From Acetobacteraceae bacterium (GTDB lineage Bacteria; Pseudomonadota; Alphaproteobacteria; Acetobacterales; Acetobacteraceae): a stretch of DNA of 64,000 nt. Under the pieces are notes generated by a model that was not told the DNA's origin, ran no database searches, and worked only from the letters and a program-made list of their open reading frames with translations. This document shows positions 37,780 through 46,977 of the stretch, one piece after another. Positions within the stretch are counted from its first letter, which is position 1, and every line of letters begins with the position of its first letter. A program made the translations under genes and the position numbers. The stretch is from contig CP039459.1 in the NCBI GenBank assembly GCA_004843165.1, forward strand, positions 685,501 to 749,500, in the 5' to 3' direction.

Positions 37780-38037
37780 GGCGCCCCTCTCCTTTTAGAT
37801 CATATCGTCTCTTAGCAACAAAAATAGGAAATCTCTCCCTATGGTGTTTTCCAGCTATGCTTACGACATGCGAAAACCCCAAGAAAATAAATTATTCACA
37901 GGATAAAAATCTTTGCTCAAAATAGTATTTTTTTAGGAAAAAAACAGAAGCGAAATGTTTTTTTTCATCGAAAAGATTTACTTGAAGCTTTTCAGCAACA
38001 AGCTTTTCAAGCGATGCTATCTCGGAAAGAATTGGAC

Positions 38038-38571
38038 CTAACGATTTCCCTTAAACGCCCAAACCAGTAAAATCAGCAAAAAGCTCAAACAATTTGCAAT
38101 TCCCAAGACGGCCATAAAGACCAAAATGGCAAATCCTGCCGTCATGCCCGCAGGCGTCAACCACAGCCCCAATAAAGGTGGACTAATGCTTGCCGGCAGA
38201 AAAAAATACAGATTGATCCGTCCCCAATGGGAAAGACAATAAGATTCAAAATTTTGTGACGGGAAAGATTCTTTTAAAACAGGCGTTTTTGCGACTTTTT
38301 GTGACAAAACGGGCAAATTGTCTTTTTGAAAAGGCACATTTGGGACAGGAACAATCTCTTTCTCTTTCCCAGCCTTTTCTTTTACAGGAAGGGGTTTCTT
38401 ACGGGATTTTTTACGTTCAACTTCAGAGGAAAGAAAGGGAATCTCTTCAAGTGTTTCCGGAATCGTAGGCTTGGTTTTACGCCCTTTTCTTGGCTTTGGA
38501 ACATTTGAGGTATTTTGACGTTTTTTAGGGGGTTTAGGTGCTATGTTCTTTGCTGTCATCTGCTTTTCCAT
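38038..38571 (-). CDS. Modular membrane protein, one N-x5-P module
   Basis: The 177-residue protein has ~110 N-terminal residues that are Lys/Pro-rich and probably disordered. One two-helix module follows: WGRINLYFFLPASISPP with Asn120 and Pro126 starting helix 1, and IANCLSFLLILLVWAF as helix 2. The same module occurs in the five minus-strand membrane genes upstream. The start overlaps the end of the upstream gene by 38 bases; ATG 38559 is an alternative. It is the last of a three-gene block 38038-40126. Function unknown. Confidence 0.75.
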   Translation of the reverse strand: MEKQMTAKNIAPKPPKKRQNTSNVPKPRKGRKTKPTIPETLEEIPFLSSEVERKKSRKKPLPVKEKAGKEKEIVPVPNVPFQKDNLPVLSQKVAKTPVLKESFPSQNFESYCLSHWGRINLYFFLPASISPPLLGLWLTPAGMTAGFAILVFMAVLGIANCLSFLLILLVWAFKGNR

Positions 38572-39385
38572 CCAAGATTTTCACCTCTTCAACCACAAGT
38601 GTTTTTTCAACCAAAGTCACTTCTTTATCCGGTGCGTCTGCTACGCTTGCGGTGATTTCAAGCTTCTGAAACTCTGTCTCGCTGAGCTGTATATTCTCTT
38701 CCGCCTCGCCTTCTTCCAATGTCTTTGAGCGCCCTAAGCTCTGAAAAACCCATTCTGTTGCGGCGGTTAAACTCATAATTAAAAGCGAAAAGAAAGTCGC
38801 AATCGCCCAAAGCGTTACGACCAGATTAGCAATCAGCGTAAACCGCTCCATCCCTTCTAAAAAATACCACGCATTTAAGATACTGCTGTAAATCAGGATG
38901 GGTAAAATATAAACAAAATTTGCCCCCACCCAATACCAAAAGAGTCGGAAAAAAGGATGTGGATTGTTGCGCACCTCGACTTTGTCCGCACGGACAATCC
39001 GCTGACAGCAACCGATAATCAAAATAAGGCTCAAAGAAAGAAGATTAGCACGCCATAACGTATCGAGCGTACCATATTCCAAATATTTTAAACGGGGCAT
39101 ATCCGAGCGCATCAGACAATACGCCATCAAAGGGGCCGCCAAAGAAGCTGGGAAAAGATAAAATAAATTCGTCTTTAGCCAGTTTCTGATCCAAATAAAA
39201 AAATCTGGAGAACGAAAATATCGCCAAAGATCCAAGAGCAGCGTTGCCGCTCTTGCTTTGACTTTTACAAAAAAGGAAGGCGGTTCCGCATCCTCAGCGG
39301 GCAAAGAGGCTAAAAAGCGAGAAAGACCTTTTTCTTCGGAAATGGTGATCGGCTCTGCCTTTTTCTTTTGCTCTAATTTTTCCAT
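38534..39385 (-). CDS. Modular membrane protein, two N-x5-P modules
   Basis: The 283-residue protein has a soluble start, then module 1 (WLKTNLFYLFPASLAAPL; Asn73, Pro79) and module 2 (WVGANFVYILPILIYSS; Asn156, Pro162). Each is followed by a second helix opening with AN (RANLLSLSLILIIG and IANLVVTLWAIATFFS). The C-terminal ~70 residues are acidic. It lies between the one-module gene and another two-module gene. All share strand and close spacing, so an operon is likely. I recognise no family. Confidence 0.78.
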   Translation of the reverse strand: MEKLEQKKKAEPITISEEKGLSRFLASLPAEDAEPPSFFVKVKARAATLLLDLWRYFRSPDFFIWIRNWLKTNLFYLFPASLAAPLMAYCLMRSDMPRLKYLEYGTLDTLWRANLLSLSLILIIGCCQRIVRADKVEVRNNPHPFFRLFWYWVGANFVYILPILIYSSILNAWYFLEGMERFTLIANLVVTLWAIATFFSLLIMSLTAATEWVFQSLGRSKTLEEGEAEENIQLSETEFQKLEITASVADAPDKEVTLVEKTLVVEEVKILDGKADDSKEHST

Positions 39386-39406
39386 TTCATTTCCATCTCA
39401 GCCTGA

Positions 39407-40126
39407 CTAGCGGTCTAAATAGCTTACCCCTGAAAGCGTTCTTGTAACCCTGCGAATAAGCATAAAGAGCCATCGCATCATAAAAAAGAGGATAAAAGCG
39501 CATAATGAAATTAAATTAGCCATTACGGCAAAAAGAATCGTGTAAGTCAAGATGCTTGAAATCCCCTCTTCCATCACCGGATCAAGCATCAAAATATCTG
39601 AGGGGAACAGCGCGACCAAAAGAATAGAGGGGAAAATATAGAGAAGATTATCTTTAACCCACAATCCGAGAGCATGGCGTGCCGGATGGCTCCCTTCCGG
39701 TGTTAAAAAAGGCGAGGCAAAACGTGCCGCCGTATTGAGAATACGGCTGTCTCTCTGATGTATTTGACGGCGTTTTTCAACCATTTCCTTATGATGGCGC
39801 TCCACCAGCCAGCGCCAAAGCAGCATCGCCAGCAAAGAGGCGATATTGGATAAAAGAATCAAGATAACGGAGATTTGAAAAACCCATGCCGTAGGATAGC
39901 GATGCAAGGGCACAAAAATCAGCATCAAAATACCGAGAGTACTCACAGACGGAAAAATAAAGAAGTAATTAACTTCCAGCCCTCTCGTGAGAAAAAAAGG
40001 AATCCCGATAATATTGGAACGTTTAAAATCCGCTTTAAGCTCTTCTTTTATATAATGAAAAAAATGTTTCAGAGCATCCGCTGCTTTCTTCACCATATTC
40101 GGCTCATCTGTTCTTTTGTTTTGCAT
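39407..40126 (-). CDS. Modular membrane protein, two N-x5-P modules
   Basis: ATG 40126 with TTAGG upstream gives 239 residues; ATG 40153 lacks an SD. Module 1 is GLEVNYFFIFPSVSTLG (Asn53, Pro59) with helix 2 LLSNIASLLAMLLWRW. Module 2 is LWVKDNLLYIFPSILLV (Asn160, Pro166) with helix 2 MANLISLCAFILFFMM. The loop between modules is charged. A 245-base divergent gap separates it from the lipoprotein gene at 40372. Function unknown. Confidence 0.77.
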   Translation of the reverse strand: MQNKRTDEPNMVKKAADALKHFFHYIKEELKADFKRSNIIGIPFFLTRGLEVNYFFIFPSVSTLGILMLIFVPLHRYPTAWVFQISVILILLSNIASLLAMLLWRWLVERHHKEMVEKRRQIHQRDSRILNTAARFASPFLTPEGSHPARHALGLWVKDNLLYIFPSILLVALFPSDILMLDPVMEEGISSILTYTILFAVMANLISLCAFILFFMMRWLFMLIRRVTRTLSGVSYLDR

Positions 40127-40371
40127 AACGTACCTAACAATAAATCCCAGCATTAAAAAAATGCAAAGCGTTTTACTTTCTAAACTTAGACTATTTCAAT
40201 AAAAAATTATTTTAACTAAGGAAAGGACTATACAACTATTTAAGAAAAGCAACAAATGACCTTGCCTCTCAAGAGCTTCTACGCTTGAGAAAGCAAGCGA
40301 AAACTGTCATAGTTATGTATTACTATAAAAATATACCGCTAAAATTGCGCCATCCTGCAGGATTTATCACT

Positions 40372-41592
40372 ATGCGTCAGCTTGAAGCCGCCTCTCAAAA
40401 ACTTCATGCCTTTTTAAAGCTTCCAAAACGTTTCAAGCAAAGCATTCTCTCTCTCTCCTGTTTAGCCTCTCTTTCCGCCTGCACCATTGTTCCCAATGAG
40501 GGGCCCACAGAATGTGGCTTGGAAAGTATGGATAACGCCCTCTTTCGGGATATCGGATGTGACCCAATTACAGGAATCATCTCCATTCCTTATGTCGTGC
40601 TTGTTTTTGCCGTTGATTATGCCGGATGTGGACCTAAATGGCATAATAGCCGTGTAGCGCTCGATGTTGATGGCAAAGACAAGCGTTACCTGCGCCGTTT
40701 ACGCCAAATGAAACTGGAGGCTGAACGCAACCAATCCGCTCTTGAGGCGCAACGAAGTCTTGCGTCGCAAACCTTAGCAGTCAACGCCATTGCCAATCGT
40801 CTTTATACAATCCTCACAGCCAAAGCGGCCGCAATAAATCCGCCACCCCTGAGCATGAAGGACAATAAAGCGGCACGCAAATTGGCAGAAAATGCTGTGA
40901 GTGAACAATTTACCATTGCTCTTGAGCAAATTCTGCGCATTCAAAATAATCTAAAGCTGGCGCATGACAGAGAATTAGCCGCAATGCCCCAAGATCAGGA
41001 TCTTTTACCTGCACTGGCTGATCCGGGGCAGAAAGAGGCCTCTAGCTATTCCGTTGTCGAACTTGAAAAAAGCGCATGGGCGCAAGTAACGGCCGATGAC
41101 AAGATTGAAAAGGCCAAACGCCAACAGGAAAAAATTGCCCAACTACCGCCGGAACGCCGTGCGGCCTATGAAGCCAAGCAGGCGAAAAAAGCCCAGCAAC
41201 AAGAAGCAAAACGCCAGAAAAAGGCACAAAGACAGGCGGATAAAACGGCACAGCTTCAAGCAAAACTGGCTGCAAAACACGCAAAAGCCGAGGCGAAACG
41301 TCAAGCCGTTCTACAGGCCAAAGGGGAGGCTGAACCTGTTCCGATGAATCCTCAAACGCACCCTGCGCCACCGGCTTCATCCGCACCAAGTTCTCCTGCA
41401 CCAAACACGCCGGCACCAGAAGAAAAAACCGCTTCTCAAAAAGACGCTCTTCTTCAACAAGCGGCACAGCAGCCTGTTGCTCCCCTCGTGCGCAAAGCAG
41501 AAACAGTCAAACCCGACAGCAAAGCGCTAAAAGCACAAATTCAGCTAAACAAAAATCTGCCGCTTCCTCTCCATAACATACCACAATCCTAG
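40372..41592 (+). CDS. Lipoprotein with Ala/Lys/Gln coiled coil
   Basis: ATG 40372, eight bases after AGGA, is preferred to the far upstream in-frame start, because it places a lipobox (LASLSAC, Cys ~37) at the end of a hydrophobic stretch. The product is 406 residues. After a Cys-rich segment (ECGLESMDNALFRDIGCDP, YAGCGPKW) and a helical part comes a repetitive charged coiled coil (AKQAKKAQQQEAKRQKK) and a Pro-rich tail. It resembles the secreted coiled-coil protein at 34728 in style. It sits alone on the plus strand among the modular membrane genes and may be their envelope partner (inference). Confidence 0.72.
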   Translation: MRQLEAASQKLHAFLKLPKRFKQSILSLSCLASLSACTIVPNEGPTECGLESMDNALFRDIGCDPITGIISIPYVVLVFAVDYAGCGPKWHNSRVALDVDGKDKRYLRRLRQMKLEAERNQSALEAQRSLASQTLAVNAIANRLYTILTAKAAAINPPPLSMKDNKAARKLAENAVSEQFTIALEQILRIQNNLKLAHDRELAAMPQDQDLLPALADPGQKEASSYSVVELEKSAWAQVTADDKIEKAKRQQEKIAQLPPERRAAYEAKQAKKAQQQEAKRQKKAQRQADKTAQLQAKLAAKHAKAEAKRQAVLQAKGEAEPVPMNPQTHPAPPASSAPSSPAPNTPAPEEKTASQKDALLQQAAQQPVAPLVRKAETVKPDSKALKAQIQLNKNLPLPLHNIPQS

Positions 41593-41706
41593 GATTTTAA
41601 TGGCTTTTAAGTGGCGGCTTTTTTGCATCCAACAATGTTGAGCCAAAACTAATTTTTTATCCTAAACCCCCTTGTCAAAAAGGGGAAAAAAGCGCAACTC
41701 TTGATA

Positions 41707-41745
41707 GGTCGCTCCTCTCCCCCCCTTTTTTGCAGAGGAGCGGCC
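41707..41745. terminator. 12-bp hairpin between convergent genes
   Basis: GGTCGCTCCTCT at 41707-41718 pairs with AGAGGAGCGGCC at 41734-41745 (one T-G wobble) around a 15-base loop. It lies between the lipoprotein gene and the four-module membrane gene. T-runs nearby are imperfect. Confidence 0.65.
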
Positions 41746-41754
41746 ACTATTTCC

Positions 41755-42849
41755 TCAGATTTTTTTTGCTTTATGCTTTTGCCAGATTCCATAGAATCCA
41801 AATGGGATCAGGAGGATATTTCCGAAAAGAAAATCCTGCCAAAGACTTGGTGGCAACGTTCTGATGCTTTGATGTGCAGGATCTAAAAAAGCCAAAGATG
41901 CCGGCAGATATTTGCCTAAAATGGCCAGCGATAAAATAGGCATAATCGCAATCAAATTAGCCTTTAAAAGCCAATAGAGAAAATCTCCCGTTTTTTTACT
42001 TGTAAATCGGGCGAGAGACTGACCCGCATTTTCCTCTAGTAAAATCTTTACCAAAAACCATATGACAGCCCCGCCAAGCGCTAAGAGATTAATATAAAGC
42101 CACAAAATCATCTCAAGCGGTAAAAAATAGCGTGACTTTACCAGTTCCGGTGCCAAAGGAAGCCAGCCTAAGCCAATGCCGATCGCGGCAGGCACAAAGA
42201 AAAGAAGATTAAGATGCAGCCAATACCAAAAAATCTTACCGAATAATCCTTTTGGATGTGAAATCGCGTATAGATTTTTTGTAACGGAAGCTGCGGGGAA
42301 ACCACCAAAAATAAAATTTTCGGAAGGCATTTCCTCAAAATAAAAATCCTCTTTCCTCTTTCGATGACAAAGCCGCCAAATCACACTGGCAAAAGAACGC
42401 ATCAGCCATGAAAAAAAAGTAGCCAAGGTCCAATTCACTGCCAAAAAAAGAAAAAATAGCAAAATAAGATAAAGAAGATTTTCCTGAACACGTCCTGCCT
42501 GCCATTCCTCAGAGGATAAAAGACAAATTTCAAAAACAGCAATGGAGGCGTTCATCAGACAAATGGGAAAAATATAATAAAGATTATTCCAAAAAGCAGA
42601 GGGGGACGGCTCCCAACTCCCCTCTCCTGTCCGTTTTTCCTGTCGGTAATATCTTAAAATTTCCCAAATCAGAGAAAAGAAATTGCCAAGAAAAAAGGGC
42701 AAAAAGGAATCAATGACGAAACGATGCAATGACGTAAAGAAATTGGGAAGACAGAAAACAAAAGTCGCCGGCAAAATATAGAAAAGATTGACCCAAAAAT
42801 ATTTCAAAAAAAGCGAGAAGTAGGAAATAGATTTTAACATGTGAGACAT
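41755..42849 (-). CDS. Modular membrane protein, four N-x5-P modules
   Basis: The 364-residue protein has four modules: FWVNLFYILPATF (Asn21, Pro27), FWNNLYYIFPICL (Asn89, Pro95), WLHLNLLFFVPAAIG (Asn214, Pro220) and LLKANLIAIMPILSL (Asn298, Pro304). All keep N-x5-P exactly. Second helices open LGNFFSLIWEI, AVNWTLATFFSW and YINLLALGGAVIW. About eight helices are expected. ATG 42849 is very near GAGAGG; ATG 42840 is the alternative. It begins 17 bases after the stop of the six-module gene, so the two are one operon. No known family. Confidence 0.78.
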   Translation of the reverse strand: MSHMLKSISYFSLFLKYFWVNLFYILPATFVFCLPNFFTSLHRFVIDSFLPFFLGNFFSLIWEILRYYRQEKRTGEGSWEPSPSAFWNNLYYIFPICLMNASIAVFEICLLSSEEWQAGRVQENLLYLILLFFLFLAVNWTLATFFSWLMRSFASVIWRLCHRKRKEDFYFEEMPSENFIFGGFPAASVTKNLYAISHPKGLFGKIFWYWLHLNLLFFVPAAIGIGLGWLPLAPELVKSRYFLPLEMILWLYINLLALGGAVIWFLVKILLEENAGQSLARFTSKKTGDFLYWLLKANLIAIMPILSLAILGKYLPASLAFLDPAHQSIRTLPPSLWQDFLFGNILLIPFGFYGIWQKHKAKKI

Positions 42850-42866
42850 CGCCTCTCTTTTGCTTT

Positions 42867-44801
42867 TTATCGCTTCCTTGAAGGCCTAGAGCTTGGCCTG
42901 ATTCTTATCACCCTACCATCATATCTCACAATTTTGGATATTTTTCTTTTTTTCACTTTCTGCACATTTTTGTCTTCCTGAGGGGCTGAAAGTTTCTTTT
43001 TAAAACGGTACTTATGGACCTGCCATTTATAAGCACTTTGTTTTAAGGCCTGCTTTTCGGTCTTTCGCTGTGCCAGATTTTGCTGATAACGCCGAAGCGC
43101 TCCGCCAAAGAAATGATAAAAAATTACGCGAAAAAGTGAAAAACACCCCTGAAAAAAAAGAGACAGACAAATCGCCATGCCAACAACCGCCACAGCACCC
43201 ATCAATGCTGAAAAAGGAGCGATCGGCTGCGGTGTAAAAAATTCAGGAACAGTCGCCAAAAAACCAATAAGACAAGGTGCCGGCAAGATATAACGAAAAA
43301 GATTTCCCAAAAAAGAAAGAAATGACGATTTCTTTTGAGGGGTATCTGTCCGTTTAAACGTAAACAAAATCCCTTGCCACATTTTAGAGCAGAGAAAAAC
43401 ATAGACCTGTGCGACAAGCCCCAAAAGAAAAGCGATCGTGCCAGCCCAGAGGATCATCTGAAAAAAATCTTGAAAAGCCCCCGTCTCTAAAACAAAAACG
43501 GTGCCAATGCCCCATGCCAGTGCAAGGGGAAAAATATAAAATCCCATTTCACGGCAAAAAGCATAAACAAGCGCCTTTACACGCTGCGGCACACACCAAT
43601 GATAGAGGAATAAAGGCCCCGCGGCAGGGCGATTCTCCGCAGAGAGCGCTTGAAAATCTATCTGTGTTTTCTGTGGCTCCGCTTCCATTTCCTCCAGCAA
43701 GTTCCCCGTCATACTTTTGGGCAGATGAATGAGGAAAACAGGCATTTCCCGCCTGATCTGTTGACGCTTGCCTTTAAGAGCAGAAGGGCGAGGATCTGGC
43801 TGCCAAAAAAGAGTTGCAAGGGCACGGACGAGCCATGAAAAACAACTGGCAAGAAACCAAAACCCCAAAAGATCCAGACAAAAGAAAGAGAAATATAATG
43901 GCACTTCAGCGAAAAAAGTCTCTAAATCCATCTGAAGCATTATTTTACCCCAGCTGGTAAGCGCCGCCTCCAGACTACCGGCAATCACCAACGGCATGAT
44001 ATAAAGGCAGTTGCTTTGGATCGGGGATAAAATAATTTTTTGAAAATCCGCATAATTGTGTTTTTTAAGTAAAAAACACCGCCATAAAGCCACAGCCCCC
44101 CCGACAATGTTGCCGATTACCAAAAGTAAAAGCCATGCCATCAAAAGAATGAAAAAGGCATCCGGATCATTGGAATAGGTAAAAATTAAAAAGGGCAAAG
44201 CCAAAGAGGCTGGCAAAAGGTAAAAAATATTTACCGCAACCCAACTGGCTAAAAGCGGGTCTTTAAAAGATTGTTTTTGAGCATTATGAAGGCGCTCTTG
44301 CGCCAATTTCCTCGACAAAGAACGGGACACACGCCAGCCCCAGCAAACTAACCAGGAAAGGCAGAGCATTGCCCCCCACAAAAATGGAAGCGCAAAGAAA
44401 AAACACAAAGTTAAAAAAGGGATAGATGCAAAAATACCGGGATTTTGAGGAATTTTCAAAAGCTGCTCCCCCTGCGTTTCCACAAGAATAAGCGATCCTA
44501 AAACCGCAAAGGGGAAAAGATATAAAAGAGCCCCAGCCCCAAAGGATAATGGAACCGCAAAAACCTGCTTTTTCACCGATTTCCGCTTTAAGGCCCACTG
44601 CCTTATTCCCATGCAAAGGGGAAAGTAAAGATTGCTGTAAAAAATCAGGGAAAGCCAAATTTCATCAAGGCTAATGGCTCCCGTTGGCGGCTGTAAAAAT
44701 CCCCAAATCGGAATCAACAAAGAAGCCGGTATAAAATAGAAAAAATTAACCCAGCCCCAATCTTTAAGAAACCAGAATTTCCGCACATCCCTTTCCGTCA
44801 A
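42867..44801 (-). CDS. Modular membrane protein, six modules
   Basis: The 644-residue protein starts at TTG 44801. It has six module starts with prolines at about 25, 97, 197, 270, 425 and 507. Copies 1, 3 and 4 keep N-x5-P exactly (WVNFFYFIPASLLIP, AVNIFYLLPASLALP, QSNCLYIMPLVIAG). The other three are diverged (LLYLFP, GFYIFP, GNLFRYILP). About 12 helices are expected. The C-terminal ~70 residues are strongly basic. It is the longest member and appears to have arisen by internal module duplication. Function unknown. Confidence 0.77.
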   Translation of the reverse strand: MTERDVRKFWFLKDWGWVNFFYFIPASLLIPIWGFLQPPTGAISLDEIWLSLIFYSNLYFPLCMGIRQWALKRKSVKKQVFAVPLSFGAGALLYLFPFAVLGSLILVETQGEQLLKIPQNPGIFASIPFLTLCFFFALPFLWGAMLCLSWLVCWGWRVSRSLSRKLAQERLHNAQKQSFKDPLLASWVAVNIFYLLPASLALPFLIFTYSNDPDAFFILLMAWLLLLVIGNIVGGAVALWRCFLLKKHNYADFQKIILSPIQSNCLYIMPLVIAGSLEAALTSWGKIMLQMDLETFFAEVPLYFSFFCLDLLGFWFLASCFSWLVRALATLFWQPDPRPSALKGKRQQIRREMPVFLIHLPKSMTGNLLEEMEAEPQKTQIDFQALSAENRPAAGPLFLYHWCVPQRVKALVYAFCREMGFYIFPLALAWGIGTVFVLETGAFQDFFQMILWAGTIAFLLGLVAQVYVFLCSKMWQGILFTFKRTDTPQKKSSFLSFLGNLFRYILPAPCLIGFLATVPEFFTPQPIAPFSALMGAVAVVGMAICLSLFFQGCFSLFRVIFYHFFGGALRRYQQNLAQRKTEKQALKQSAYKWQVHKYRFKKKLSAPQEDKNVQKVKKRKISKIVRYDGRVIRIRPSSRPSRKR

Positions 44802-44912
44802 TGAGATAAACCTTTCGATACGTAAAAGCCTCTTGGCATATAGTATCCCCGATACTTATATTGCTTCTTCTTGCGCTCTAGACGCTTTTACAAGGAAAGA
44901 AAAATGACAAAA

Positions 44913-46037
44913 TCAATGGGAAATATTGCCTCTTAAGGATGTAAAACATTTTGTCCAGTAGCGCTCGGCAAAATAGGACACCACCTGAGAAACACCCCAA
45001 AAGACAATACAGATGAAGAAAGTCCGCCCCAGAGGCGTTCCCCAGTCCCATTCCCCAATCGTGGATTCTAAAGAAAAAACGCCTGTTCCCTGAAAGAAAA
45101 TCAACAAAGCCGAGGGGAAAAGAAAAATAAGATTATGGACAAACCATGTTCTCACTTCGATTTGAAGAGAGGAGGTTTCCGGTTTTGAGATCACTTGATA
45201 GCCAAAGCCACGCAAAATCCCTTTAAAAATCATGGACACAACAGCCCAAAAAACAATCATTAAAAAAGCCGCCGCATTGCCAAATAATGCCCCAAGCCCC
45301 CATAGGGAAAGGCAGGCGATAAACTCGCCGTTCCCCATAAAAAAGCCCCATAACGGCCAAATCAAAGCGCCTGGAATGATGTAACAAATATTAGAACGTA
45401 GCCAGAAAAAGAGCGCATTGCCCAAAAAAGCAACAAAACGAACGGGGAGAGATTTAGGAAGAGGATTTTCAGCAAGCCTGATCTGCTGCTTTTCCTTCAC
45501 CTCATAAAGCGTCCTATGGGCCAATGCCAAAAGGCGGGCTGTACTATCTGTTAAAATAGTCAAAAGGATTGCCAAGCCCCAAAAAACAAGAAACTCCATC
45601 CCATAGGTGAAGAAAAACGTCTCATAAGAGCCCATCGCATAATCACCACGATCCGCAGGCGGCACAGTCCACCACGCTTCGATGGCAATATCTACCGTCA
45701 TGGCTAAGGCAAAAGGTAAAATATAGGAAATAACCGCTTTGGCAGGAATGAGTGGGACAAACTCTCCGACCTCTTTATGACGGGATTTTAAAAACGCTCT
45801 TCTCAGGGCCAAAAATAACAAGGCTAAAAGATTGCCGGCGATAAAAGGCACGGCCCAATCGTGAAGAAAACCGGAAAGGCTTTCATCCAAATCCGGAAAC
45901 AAAATATCCCATAAAGGGGCTGTCAAAGAGGCTGGGAAAAGATAGAGAATATTGACCCACAGCCAAGATTTTAAAAAGCTTGGAGATTTGGCTTGGAACG
46001 CCGCCATTTCATTGGTCATCTCTGTTTCAATATTCAT
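44913..46037 (-). CDS. Modular membrane protein, four modules
   Basis: ATG 46037, six bases after AGGGA, gives 374 residues. Modules start at WLWVNILYLFPASLTAP (Asn29, Pro35), VISYILPFAL (Pro108, Asn lost), WLRSNICYIIPGALIWP (Asn216, Pro222) and WFVHNLIFLFPSALL (Asn302, Pro308). Second helices open AGNLLALLFLALR and FGNAAAFLMIVFW. The first module is almost identical in motif to those of the 283- and 644-residue neighbours. It is separated from the six-module gene by 111 bases. Function unknown. Confidence 0.78.
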   Translation of the reverse strand: MNIETEMTNEMAAFQAKSPSFLKSWLWVNILYLFPASLTAPLWDILFPDLDESLSGFLHDWAVPFIAGNLLALLFLALRRAFLKSRHKEVGEFVPLIPAKAVISYILPFALAMTVDIAIEAWWTVPPADRGDYAMGSYETFFFTYGMEFLVFWGLAILLTILTDSTARLLALAHRTLYEVKEKQQIRLAENPLPKSLPVRFVAFLGNALFFWLRSNICYIIPGALIWPLWGFFMGNGEFIACLSLWGLGALFGNAAAFLMIVFWAVVSMIFKGILRGFGYQVISKPETSSLQIEVRTWFVHNLIFLFPSALLIFFQGTGVFSLESTIGEWDWGTPLGRTFFICIVFWGVSQVVSYFAERYWTKCFTSLRGNISH

Positions 46038-46141
46038 CAAAAATCCCTGCCAGTTTCGGTAAATCTAATCTTTAGAAGAATATTATCGGCCAGAATAAAC
46101 CGAGAGGCAAGGGGAAATCAGAGGGGGCTTTTAAGGCATGT

Positions 46142-46172
46142 AAGAGGGACTTTTAGGCGAAAAATCCCTCTT
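46142..46172. terminator. Hairpin between zinc-ribbon and modular membrane genes
   Basis: AAGAGGGA at 46142-46149 pairs with TCCCTCTT at 46165-46172. An inner TTTT/AAAA pair closes the loop AGGCG. It lies just after the stop of the minus gene at 46183 and probably ends it; the T-run in that direction is poor. Confidence 0.6.
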
Positions 46173-46182
46173 TTAAAAAGAC

Positions 46183-46539
46183 TTATTCCGCTTTAGGCTT
46201 GGCCGCTTTTTCTGTTTTTGGCTTGCCTACCTTTGTTGTTTTCTTAGGCGCTGCTTTTTCTGTCTTCGCTTTTGAGGCTTTAGCCGGTTTTTGAGCGGCG
46301 GGGTCCTCTGAGGTTTTTGCTGTTTTTTTAGCCGCAGATTTTACCGTTTTTTTTGCCTTATTTGCGGCAGGTGACTGACTTTCTGAATCCTCTGCTTGAT
46401 CTGGCTTATTAGAGAATGCAGGGTCCCAAGCCCATCCGCAATGCGGACAACAATAATGTGCCCCCACTTTTTCGGCCTGCGCATGTAATTCTAATTCATG
46501 CTCGGAATAGACTTTTCCACACATAGGACATGAAACCAT
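46183..46539 (-). CDS. Zinc-ribbon protein with Lys/Ala-rich tail
   Basis: The 118-residue protein starts MVSCPMCGKVYSEHELELH and has a second knuckle YCCPHCGWAWDP, a CxxC...CxxC zinc ribbon in the first 40 residues. The rest is a histone-H1-like tail of Ala, Lys and Pro (KKTVKSAAKKTAKTS, KPAKASKAKTEKAAPKK). Such tails usually bind nucleic acid or act as a flexible basic linker. The zinc ribbon resembles those in short FmdB- or C2C2-type proteins. Role unknown; it may belong to the adjacent envelope locus only by position. Confidence 0.7.
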   Translation of the reverse strand: MVSCPMCGKVYSEHELELHAQAEKVGAHYCCPHCGWAWDPAFSNKPDQAEDSESQSPAANKAKKTVKSAAKKTAKTSEDPAAQKPAKASKAKTEKAAPKKTTKVGKPKTEKAAKPKAE

Positions 46540-46977
46540 TTTGAAAATCCCCTTAAATTAAAGATAAAACAAACTGCCCCGAGTATAGGTGCATGCAGGG
46601 CTTTTTCAAAGCGCTAAAAAAGGAGAAATCCCTGATATTATTGAGAGAAAAACACCCTACCTTCTAAGGAGTTCAGATCATTTTCAAAAATTTAATCTTT
46701 TTTTAATGTATCTTTATTAAGGAAATTTCACTGACACATCTCTAAAATCTCCACATTCTTTTTAATACCAAGGGTCATCAACAACGCTCAAATTTTTGAG
46801 AATAAAAACGATGACCATCTTGGAGCAAAAAGAAGCCGGCTACTAAAAAGTCGTCTTAAGGCATATACTTATAATTAATTTACTCTACTTATACGTAAAT
46901 TACGATTTTCACCTTATCCCCTTCGGCTTCTTCTGTTAAGCTTCCGGAAAATCTCCCTTTTTTCTTGATGTTTTTTG
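46540..46977. other. 438-base intergenic region
   Basis: This AT-rich divergent region lies between the zinc-ribbon gene and the first EamA gene. It holds no convincing ORF; an 11-codon ATG ORF at 46811 has no SD. GAAGCCG near 46829 and CGGCTTC near 46923 are complementary but far apart. I see no clear operator or riboswitch. Confidence 0.5.
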
